From CAYUYH01 sp964449175 (GTDB lineage: Bacteria; Planctomycetota; Phycisphaerae; SM23-33): DNA of 8,489 bases. The translations under genes were made by a program, and so were the position numbers. Positions 1 to 5,647 of the stretch are shown piece after piece. Location of the stretch: contig CAYUYH010000121.1 in the NCBI GenBank assembly GCA_964449175.1, positions 1 to 8,489 of the forward strand, read 5' to 3'. The notes beneath the pieces are model-generated. The model did no database searches, was not told the DNA's origin, and was given only the letters and a program-made list of their open reading frames with translations. Within the stretch, counting starts at the first letter, position 1. Every line of letters starts with the position of its first letter.

Positions 1-571
1 CGGCCGCCCCGGTCGGGCTTGTGATCACGCCGACCGCTCGCGGGAAGCGGGGGACGGGCTTCTTGGCGGCCGGGTCGAACAGCCCCTCGGCGGCGAGCTT
101 GTCTCGCAGTTGGCGGAAGGCCAGCTCAAGCGCCCCGGCGCCCTTCGGAACAAGAGTCTCGGCGTATAGCTGGAGCTGCCCGCGGACGTCGTAGACGTCG
201 ACGCGGCCTGTGACGATCACCTCTAGCCCGTCGGCCGGCGTGAACTTCAGGCGGCTGGCGTACTGCCGCCACATGGCCACGTCGATGGCCGAGTTGGCGT
301 CCTTCAGGCGGAAGTACATATGCCCGGATGAGTGGAGCTTGAAGTTGCTGATCTCGCCGACGACGGTCGCCGGCTGGGGGAACGCCTCTGCCAGTGCGGC
401 TTTGATCCGCATCACCAGCGCGGTGACGGTCATCGGGCCGGCCTGGCTGCGCGGGGAGGCGAGTACCTCGTCGGTGACGTCGCGGCCGGCGTCGCTGCGG
501 CGGCCCATCGACGCTGCGGGCTTGGGCGGATCGGAGAATGGCAGTTTGGCCGCGCACATGGCGCCGGCCAT
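1..571 (-). CDS. xseA: Exodeoxyribonuclease VII large subunit, 5' part (runs off left edge)
   Basis: Large subunit of exonuclease VII, which with XseB degrades single-stranded DNA into oligonucleotides in the cytoplasm during repair. Read on the minus strand, about 190 N-terminal residues are present of a protein usually 400-450 long. After a roughly 45-residue polar N-terminal extension comes the OB-fold nucleic-acid-binding domain, with VGEISNF (about residues 71-77), SGHMYFRLKD (82-91) and a VTGRVDVYDVRGQLQLY strand region. Next is the linker LRDKLAAEGLFDPAAKKP and then VGVITSPTGAA (180-190), the entry to the catalytic domain, which matches E. coli VGVITSKTGAA closely. The catalytic core is outside the window. 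The start is uncertain. ATG at 571 and ATG at 559 are in frame and neither has a Shine-Dalgarno. ATG at 433 (MTVTALVMRIK) is where homology begins. The gene is divergent from tmk. Confidence 0.93.
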   Translation of the reverse strand, partial: MAGAMCAAKLPFSDPPKPAASMGRRSDAGRDVTDEVLASPRSQAGPMTVTALVMRIKAALAEAFPQPATVVGEISNFKLHSSGHMYFRLKDANSAIDVAMWRQYASRLKFTPADGLEVIVTGRVDVYDVRGQLQLYAETLVPKGAGALELAFRQLRDKLAAEGLFDPAAKKPVPRFPRAVGVITSPTGAA

Positions 572-668
572 TCTACAGACCCGCCGCGGCGATTGCACAC
601 TTCCGCGCCGCCGCGACGGGCAACGTCGCTTGCAGAACGGCCTGGTGCGGAGGATACTACCGGCTACC
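572..668. promoter_or_regulatory. Divergent xseA/tmk intergenic region with weak -10-like site
   Basis: About 97 bases separate the divergent xseA and tmk starts, so promoters for both should lie here. On the plus strand GATACT at 653-658 resembles a -10 box and ends 10 bases before the tmk GTG, which would give a very short leader. No convincing -35 was found. GGAGG at 649-653 looks like a Shine-Dalgarno but is 15 bases from the GTG, too far for normal use, and no in-frame start sits at a better distance. This is inference from short motifs only. Confidence 0.3.
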
Positions 669-1334
669 GTGAGCGGATGGGCGGACAAGTTGGCCGGGCG
701 GTTCATCGTCATCGACGGCTGCGACGGCGCCGGCAAGAGCACGCACGCGGCGATGCTGGCCGACGTGCTGCGCGGCGAGGGGCTGACCGTCCGCGAGGTG
801 CGCGATCCCGGCGGCACGGCCATCGGCGAGAAGGTCCGCGACATCCTGCTCGACCGCGACCACTACGAAATGACCGTCCGCTGCGAGCTGATGTTGTACA
901 TGGCCAGCCGGGCGCAACTGGCCGAGCAGGTCATCCGCCCGGCGCTCGCCGACGGGGAGTGCGTGCTGGGCGACCGGTACATCTCCTCGACCGTGGCCTA
1001 CCAGGGCGCAGGCGGCGTGGACGCCGCCAGCGTGCTGGCCGCCGGGCGGATCGCCGTGGGTAGCGTCTGGCCGGACCTGACGATCATCCTGGACCTCCCG
1101 GCGGAGGTCGGCCTAGAGAGGGTCCGCCGCTCCGGGCCGGGCGGCCTGGACCGCATGGAGGCCAAGGACCTGGCCTTCCACCGCAAGGTTCGGGAGGGCT
1201 TCCTCGCGCAGGCCGCGGCTGAGGCGGGGCGATTCATCGTCGTCGACGCCACGGGCGACATCGAGCAGGTCCACCAGCGGGTCCTGCAACTGCTCAGGAG
1301 TTGGGCCCCTGGGCTGCACGCCAAAAAAGGTTGA
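669..1334 (+). CDS. tmk: Thymidylate kinase (dTMP kinase)
   Basis: Phosphorylates dTMP to dTDP with ATP in the cytoplasm, an essential step toward dTTP. The 221-residue product fits the family length of about 205-215. Visible motifs in order are the P-loop GCDGAGKST (residues 17-25), the dTMP-contact RDPGGT (45-50, usually REPGGT), and GDRYISSTVAYQG (D102-R103-Y104), the DRY/AYQG signature. An Arg-rich LID region follows (R151, R153, R154, then DRMEAKD). The open frame extends far upstream to about 210, but that part is antisense to xseA and has no homology, so it was excluded. GTG at 669 was chosen because only 10 residues precede the core RFIVIDG strand. GTG at 645 and TTG at 690 are in-frame alternatives. 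tmk is first in the block leading to holB and is separated from the NYN gene by 185 bases. Confidence 0.94.
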   Translation: MSGWADKLAGRFIVIDGCDGAGKSTHAAMLADVLRGEGLTVREVRDPGGTAIGEKVRDILLDRDHYEMTVRCELMLYMASRAQLAEQVIRPALADGECVLGDRYISSTVAYQGAGGVDAASVLAAGRIAVGSVWPDLTIILDLPAEVGLERVRRSGPGGLDRMEAKDLAFHRKVREGFLAQAAAEAGRFIVVDATGDIEQVHQRVLQLLRSWAPGLHAKKG

Positions 1335-1352
1335 CCAAACGGGCAGAAGAAC

Positions 1353-1382
1353 TTGACAGGAATGGGCGATAATACCTATGCT
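1353..1382 (+). promoter_or_regulatory. Candidate sigma-70 promoter for the NYN gene (and holB)
   Basis: A perfect TTGACA lies at 1353-1358 and TATGCT (4 of 6 matches to TATAAT) at 1377-1382, with an 18-base spacer. Transcription from about 1389 would give a leader of roughly 130 bases before the NYN start, containing two hairpins. Other AT-rich hexamers nearby (GATAAT at 1368, TATACG at 1384) have unsuitable spacing from this -35. The call rests on the -35 match. The -10 is mediocre. Confidence 0.45.
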
Positions 1383-1431
1383 GTATACGTAGAGGTATGT
1401 AGGTCGCTTCTGGATCACACTTACATCCGAA

Positions 1432-1447
1432 CGCCGGTAGGCCGGCG
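1432..1447 (+). repeat. Small perfect hairpin in NYN leader
   Basis: CGCCGG (1432-1437) and CCGGCG (1442-1447) form a perfect 6-bp inverted repeat around a TAGG loop. It lies 9 bases upstream of the larger leader hairpin. It could be one arm of a structured leader or chance in GC-rich DNA. No function is assigned. Confidence 0.45.
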
Positions 1448-1456
1448 AGAACAACA

Positions 1457-1497
1457 GGCCCCGTTTCGCACTCGTCTATCGAAGGTGGAGCGGGGCC
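1457..1497 (+). promoter_or_regulatory. Strong hairpin in the 5' leader of the NYN gene
   Basis: GGCCCCG (1457-1463) pairs perfectly with CGGGGCC (1491-1497). Pairing continues inward to give 13 consecutive base pairs (1457-1469 with 1485-1497), three of them G-U wobbles, around a 15-base loop. The wobbles pair only in plus-strand RNA, so a structure in the rightward transcript is favoured over a DNA-level palindrome. The downstream stem ends 8 bases before the Shine-Dalgarno. Only ATCTCTTT follows, not a real U-tract, so a classical terminator is unlikely. A translational control element, an mRNA stability element or a weak attenuator after tmk are the alternatives. Confidence 0.6.
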
Positions 1498-1505
1498 ATC
1501 TCTTT

Positions 1506-1511
1506 GAGGGG
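1506..1511 (+). promoter_or_regulatory. Canonical Shine-Dalgarno of the NYN gene
   Basis: GAGGGG ends 8 bases before the ATG at 1520. It fixes that start and rules out the out-of-frame ATG at 1513. It is the only well-placed Shine-Dalgarno I see in the window. The starts of xseA, tmk, holB, the ABC exporter, the glycosyltransferase and the lipoprotein lack one. Confidence 0.75.
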
Positions 1512-1519
1512 TATGCGGG

Positions 1520-2176
1520 ATGAAGACCATCGCGATTCTGCTGGATGGGGCGTTCGTGCTGCACAGGCTCTACATGCTACTCGGACACCGCCAAGCCACA
1601 GCCGACGATGTCTACGATTTTGCCTTGGCCTGCGCCGCTGAAGATGAGGAGATATTCAGGATCTACTACTACGACTGCCCTCCCTATGAGGAGACCCACG
1701 CCAATCCCCTGTCGCCAACACGCCCCATCCATTTCAGCGGCACCAGGACGGCGCAGCGATGTCGCCGTCTTCAGCAGGAACTGGCCCTCATGGACATGGT
1801 GGCCTTTCGCCGGGGGCAGATCAGTTTCGACGGTTGGGCTCTCAGACAGCAGTCGCAAGATGACCTTCTGGCCCATCCTGAGTCTCCCCGCGCAATTGAG
1901 CCTATAGACCTGAAGCCGAAGTTCCGCCAGAAACTAGTGGACATGAACATCGGGCTGGACGTGGCTTGGCTTGCCTCAAAGCGCATAGCGGACCGCATAG
2001 TGCTGGTGACCGGGGACGCTGACTTCGTGCCAGCGATGAAGTTTGCGAGACGGGAGGGAACTCAGGTCGTGTTAGTGCCCATGGGACACAAGTACATCAA
2101 GAGCGCGCTGCGGGAACATGCCGACTTCGTCCGGCATGTCAAGTTCCCCCTCCCGTTGTTCTCAGAAGATGCCTGA
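1520..2176 (+). CDS. NYN domain protein (PIN-like putative RNase)
   Basis: A 218-residue soluble protein of the NYN (PIN-like, LabA/DUF88-related) superfamily, whose members are metal-dependent RNases or RNA-processing factors. The expected acidic pattern is present: D9 in ILLDGAF at the end of strand 1, D147 in NIGLDVAWLA, and D166 plus D168 in VTGDADFVPAM. RIYYYDCPPYE and FARREGTQVVLVPMGHKYI also match the compact accessory NYN family as I remember it. The target RNA is unknown. The gene is unlike its neighbours. Four sampled 60-base lines hold 33-38 G+C, against 46 in sampled tmk and holB lines. It uses ATA several times, TTA and AGG/AGA codons, and it has a canonical Shine-Dalgarno. It lies between tmk and holB, and its TGA overlaps the holB ATG by 8 bases (2169-2176). 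Acquisition by transfer into the locus is inferred. Confidence 0.88.
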   Translation: MKTIAILLDGAFVLHRLYMLLGHRQATADDVYDFALACAAEDEEIFRIYYYDCPPYEETHANPLSPTRPIHFSGTRTAQRCRRLQQELALMDMVAFRRGQISFDGWALRQQSQDDLLAHPESPRAIEPIDLKPKFRQKLVDMNIGLDVAWLASKRIADRIVLVTGDADFVPAMKFARREGTQVVLVPMGHKYIKSALREHADFVRHVKFPLPLFSEDA

Positions 2177-3320
2177 GCTACTGGACATCGTTGGTCAGGA
2201 GACCGCGCTGGTTCGCATCCAGCAGGCGCTTGCGGCCGCGCGCGTGCCGCAGGCGCTGCTGTTCGTGGGCCCGGAGGGCGTGGGCCGGCGGACGACGGCG
2301 GTGGCGATGGCCAAGACGCTGCTGTGCGAGAATGTGCAATCCTCGCCCAATGCAGGCCGGCTGGCCGACCTGCCGGCTGACTTCCCGCTGCGGTCCGCCT
2401 GCGGGCGATGCACGAGCTGCCGCACCGTCGGCGCCGGCACGTCGGGCGACTTCCGCCTGGTCTACAAGGAGCTTGCCCGCTACCACCAGGACGCCGACGT
2501 CCGCGGCCGAGTCATGCAGGAGCTGGGCATCGACGTGGTGCGCGACTTCCTGATCACGCCGGCGTGGCGGTCGCCGGCCGGGGCGGGCAAGGTATTCGTC
2601 GTGCTGGAGGCCGAGCTGATGAGCGTCGCCGCCCAGAACTCGCTGCTGAAGACGCTGGAAGAGCCGCCGCCCGGCGTGACCATCATCCTGATCTGCCGGC
2701 GGGCGGCTGAGCTGCTGCCGACGACGCTGAGCCGGTGCTGGATGGTCAACTTCCACCCGCTGCCGATCGACTTTGTGCGCGACCGGCTGGCCGCCGCCGG
2801 CGTGGCTGCCGCCGAGGCTGCGTACTGGGCGGCCTACACCGACGGCGCGCTCGGGGCGGCGCTCCGCCTAGCCGAGCAGGGGATGTACGCCGTCAAGCGC
2901 GACCTTCTTGCCCGCACGGCGGCCCCGGCGGGCGGCGACGGCGCGGAGCTGGCCGACTACCTGGCCAAGGCGGCTGACAAGCTCGCCGGCCTGCTCGTCG
3001 CCGAGGTCAAGCAGCAGGATGGCGCCGACCTGTCGCGGCAGCTTGCCGGCAGGCGGGCGGCGGCGGCGATACTGGCGATGCTGGCCGGGTTCTTCCGCGA
3101 CGCCGTAACGGTCGCATCGGGCGCCGAGCGCCCGTTGGTCAACGCCGACCAGGCCGGAGAGGTCCGCGCGCTTGCCAAGCGGTTCAACGCTGTCGAGCTG
3201 GCCAAGGCGATCGAGCAGCTCGGTGAGTGCGAGCGCCTGCTGTGGCGAAACGTCAACGCGAGGCTCGTGTGGGACAACGTAGCCGTGACGATCTGCTCGG
3301 CCCAGCCGCTGCGATTGTGA
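2169..3320 (+). CDS. holB: DNA polymerase III subunit delta' (clamp loader)
   Basis: A 383-residue AAA+ clamp-loader subunit that helps load the beta sliding clamp on primed DNA. Residues 34-42 form a P-loop, GPEGVGRRT, in which the Walker A Lys is replaced by Arg (R40). Delta' subunits commonly have a degenerate ATP site, so this fits a non-hydrolysing stator. Four cysteines, C53, C78, C81 and C84 (CGRCTSC), form the expected zinc module. NSLLKTLEEPP (157-167) and the SRC motif (188-190), which carries the trans arginine finger, are diagnostic. The C-terminal half is the helical collar domain. The open frame extends upstream to 2118, but homology starts at MPELLDIVGQ, so ATG 2169 was chosen. 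It overlaps the NYN stop by 8 bases, suggesting coupled translation. No Shine-Dalgarno is visible. Confidence 0.93.
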   Translation: MPELLDIVGQETALVRIQQALAAARVPQALLFVGPEGVGRRTTAVAMAKTLLCENVQSSPNAGRLADLPADFPLRSACGRCTSCRTVGAGTSGDFRLVYKELARYHQDADVRGRVMQELGIDVVRDFLITPAWRSPAGAGKVFVVLEAELMSVAAQNSLLKTLEEPPPGVTIILICRRAAELLPTTLSRCWMVNFHPLPIDFVRDRLAAAGVAAAEAAYWAAYTDGALGAALRLAEQGMYAVKRDLLARTAAPAGGDGAELADYLAKAADKLAGLLVAEVKQQDGADLSRQLAGRRAAAAILAMLAGFFRDAVTVASGAERPLVNADQAGEVRALAKRFNAVELAKAIEQLGECERLLWRNVNARLVWDNVAVTICSAQPLRL

Positions 3321-3329
3321 AGTGCGGCT

Positions 3330-3404
3330 GTAGGGCGTGAAGCTTCGCTGCACGCGGGTCCTTGACGCTCCGGCATTCCGCGTGCAACCAGTTGCATGCC
3401 CTAC
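3330..3404. repeat. Nested 75-base intergenic palindrome
   Basis: GTAGGGC (3330-3336) matches GCCCTAC (3398-3404), and pairing extends to 10 bp (3330-3339 with 3395-3404, one wobble). Inside, TGCACGCGG (3349-3357) pairs perfectly over 9 bp with CCGCGTGCA (3378-3386). A third perfect inverted repeat, TGCAAC-CA-GTTGCA (3383-3396), competes with both stems for the same bases. It lies 9 bases after the holB stop. There is no T-tract after the outer arm, so an intrinsic terminator is not supported. The layout suits a REP-like or MITE-like dispersed element, or a folded 3' end of the tmk-NYN-holB transcript. The rest of the 170-base gap holds the promoter for the exporter. Confidence 0.6.
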
Positions 3405-3429
3405 TCTGGACACCCCGCCCCCTTGATCG

Positions 3430-3458
3430 TTGACACAGGCGGCGTCGGCGCATATAAG
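3430..3458 (+). promoter_or_regulatory. Strong sigma-70-type promoter for the exporter operon
   Basis: TTGACA at 3430-3435 is a perfect -35. TATAAG at 3453-3458 matches 5 of 6 bases of the -10 box. The spacer is exactly 17 bases. Transcription would start near 3465, giving a leader of about 26 bases before the ATG at 3491. This is the best promoter in the window and separates the replication block from the envelope operon. Confidence 0.75.
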
Positions 3459-3490
3459 GATTCGCTTGTATCCCGACGGCTGGACTGACC

Positions 3491-5647
3491 ATGAAGAACT
3501 TCCGCCGCTCCCTCAAGTACCTTTGGCCCTACCGCGGGCGGATCGCCGTCGCGGCGGTCTGCGTGGTCTTCATCGCCGCGCTGTGGGGCGGCGGGCTGGG
3601 ACTGATGCTGCCCGGCGCGAAGATTCTGATCTCCGACGAGGGCCTGCACGGCTGGGGCTACAAAATCGTCGCGGAGAAGCGCCTTGACGTCACCTCCGTC
3701 TACGCCCCGGTGACCGTCCCCGGCCAGGAGCCGCAGCAGGCGATACAGGTCGTCAGCGTTGATGATGACGGTCCCGCCGCCCGGGCCGGCATCAAGGCCA
3801 AGGACTGGATCATCGGCATCTCGACCGGCGGCGACTCCCGCACGCTGAAGCGCCAGAAGCTGGGCAGGGAGATCGCCTTCGCCCCCGAGGGCGAAACAGT
3901 CGACCTGTGGGTGTTCGACCAGGCCAGCGGCGTATTGCAGCCGCTGGCGGCAACACTGCCGGCGCCGTCGCGCGGCTACCGCGCGATGCGCGACCTGTTC
4001 CGGGCCATCCCCGAGCCGGCGAACCAGGCCGGGCGATTGCCGCTGTTCGTCGGGTTGCTTCTCGCCGTGCTGGTGCTCACGGTCCTCCGCGCGGCTTTCA
4101 CCTTCATGCAGGAGTACCTCATCGGCACGGCCGTGTGGCAGGGCATCATGGACCTGCGGTGCGACAACTACGACACGGTGCTGCGGCTGCCGGCGACGTT
4201 CTTCTCGGAGAAGGGCGTCAGCGACGCCACCAGCCGATTCATCCAGGACACCAACGCACTCGCCCGCGGGCAGAACACACTGCTCGGCAAGACGCTGGTC
4301 GAGCCGGGCAAGGCAATCGGCTCGGTCATGCTGGCGATGTCGATGTCGCTGCCGCTGACGTTGCTGGCGCTGGTGGGCGGGCCGCCGGCGTTCTGGCTGA
4401 TCCGCAAGTTCGGCAAGAAGATGCACCGCGCCAGCCGCCGATCGCTGGAGAGCTGGTCGAGCATGCTTGCGGTGCTGGGCGAGACGCTCATCGGCATCCG
4501 CATGGTGAAGGCCTACACGATGGAGGCCGCCGAGCGGCTGCGGTTTTTCCGCGTCAATCGACAGTTGCTCAAGCAGCAGCGGCGCATGGCCCGTCTGGAC
4601 GCGGCCACCGGCCCGACCGTCGAGTCGCTCGGCATCGTGACGGCCATGATCGCCGGCGCCGTGGCGGGATACCTGGTGTTCGTCGGGCTGTCGTGGGACG
4701 AGTTCTTCTACAAGATGGACCGCGATAGGTTCCTGACGTGGATGATAGCGTTGTTCGCGATGTTCGACCCGGTCCGCAAGCTGGCGAAGGTGTCGATGCG
4801 TTTTCAGCAGAGCGAGGCGGCGGCCAAGCGGATATTCGAGCTTCGCGACACGCCGCGCGAGGCGTACACGCCCAACCTGCCTGCCCTGGCCCGCCACGGG
4901 GCGAGCATCGAGTTTCGCGACGTGAGCTTCCGCTACCCCTCGGCGGCTGAGGACGCCGTCAAGGACGCCAGTCTCCGCATCGCCGCCGGTCAGACGCTGG
5001 CCATCGTCGGCCCCAACGGCAGCGGCAAGACCACGCTGGTGAGCATGGTGCCGCTCCTGCTGAGGCCGGGCGCCGGGACGATCCTAATCGACGATACCGA
5101 CATCACGACCGTCTCGCTGAAGTCGCTGCGCCGGCAGATCGGCCTGGTCACGCAGGAGACGGTCCTGTTCAACGCCACCATCGGCGAGAACATCGCCTAC
5201 GGCAAGCGGCGGGCGACGGAGCAGGAAGTCGTCGAGGCCGCCCGGCGGGCGTTCGTCGACGAGTTCGTCCGCCACCTGCCCGACGGCTACGACACCATGG
5301 TCGGCGAGTACGGCGCGACGCTGTCCGGCGGGCAGAAGCAGCGCATCTGCATCGCACGCGCGATCCTGCGCGACCCGACGATACTGATATTCGACGAGGC
5401 GATGAGCCAGGTCGACGCCGACAGCGAAAGCCGAATCCACCAGGCGATGGCTGAGTTCTCCAAGGGCCGGACCACGCTGCTGATCGCCCACCGCTTCGCG
5501 ACGGTGCTGTCCGCCGCCGCCATCGCCGTCTTGCGCGCCGGGCGGATCATCGACGTCGGCACGCATGACGAGCTTCTCGGCCGCTGCGATCTGTACCGCA
5601 ACCTCTACCAGACGCAGTTCGTGGACAGCGGCGGGCAGGCGTCGTGA
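3491..5647 (+). CDS. MsbA-like ABC exporter half-transporter with inserted PDZ-like domain
   Basis: A 718-residue type IV (type I exporter) ABC protein, expected to work as a homodimer in the inner membrane. The first helix is at about residues 18-40. Residues 84-157 form a PDZ-like domain, visible as VVSVDDDGPAARAGIKAKDWIIGIS and then GREIAFAPEGETVDLWVFD. It sits in the loop before helix 2 (about 184-204), so it should face the periplasm. The remaining core has AYTMEAAERLRFF coupling-helix sequence. The nucleotide-binding domain is complete: Walker A GPNGSGKTT (507-515), Q-loop Q555, LSGGQ (611-615), Walker B ILIFDE (631-636) and H-loop H667. EAMSQVD replaces the usual EATSALD. Family lengths near 580-600 are normal, and the insert explains the excess. 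MsbA-like lipid or glycolipid export is likely but unproven. The next gene overlaps it by 4 bases. Confidence 0.9.
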   Translation: MKNFRRSLKYLWPYRGRIAVAAVCVVFIAALWGGGLGLMLPGAKILISDEGLHGWGYKIVAEKRLDVTSVYAPVTVPGQEPQQAIQVVSVDDDGPAARAGIKAKDWIIGISTGGDSRTLKRQKLGREIAFAPEGETVDLWVFDQASGVLQPLAATLPAPSRGYRAMRDLFRAIPEPANQAGRLPLFVGLLLAVLVLTVLRAAFTFMQEYLIGTAVWQGIMDLRCDNYDTVLRLPATFFSEKGVSDATSRFIQDTNALARGQNTLLGKTLVEPGKAIGSVMLAMSMSLPLTLLALVGGPPAFWLIRKFGKKMHRASRRSLESWSSMLAVLGETLIGIRMVKAYTMEAAERLRFFRVNRQLLKQQRRMARLDAATGPTVESLGIVTAMIAGAVAGYLVFVGLSWDEFFYKMDRDRFLTWMIALFAMFDPVRKLAKVSMRFQQSEAAAKRIFELRDTPREAYTPNLPALARHGASIEFRDVSFRYPSAAEDAVKDASLRIAAGQTLAIVGPNGSGKTTLVSMVPLLLRPGAGTILIDDTDITTVSLKSLRRQIGLVTQETVLFNATIGENIAYGKRRATEQEVVEAARRAFVDEFVRHLPDGYDTMVGEYGATLSGGQKQRICIARAILRDPTILIFDEAMSQVDADSESRIHQAMAEFSKGRTTLLIAHRFATVLSAAAIAVLRAGRIIDVGTHDELLGRCDLYRNLYQTQFVDSGGQAS

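Noticed and set aside
210..668. Long in-frame upstream extension of tmk
   Set aside because: It is antisense to the clearly homologous xseA OB-fold region and adds about 153 residues with no thymidylate kinase similarity.
1368..1373. GATAAT as the -10 box for the TTGACA at 1353
   Set aside because: The spacing is only 9 bases, too short for a sigma-70 promoter.
1457..1508. Intrinsic terminator for tmk
   Set aside because: The stem is strong but is followed by ATCTCTTT, not a run of Ts, and it lies over 120 bases after the tmk stop, close to the NYN Shine-Dalgarno.
3401..4897. 498-codon open frame on the minus strand
   Set aside because: It is opposite the ABC exporter, its translation is Arg/His/Gln-rich low-complexity, and it has no recognisable motif. 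This is typical of antisense frames in GC-rich DNA.
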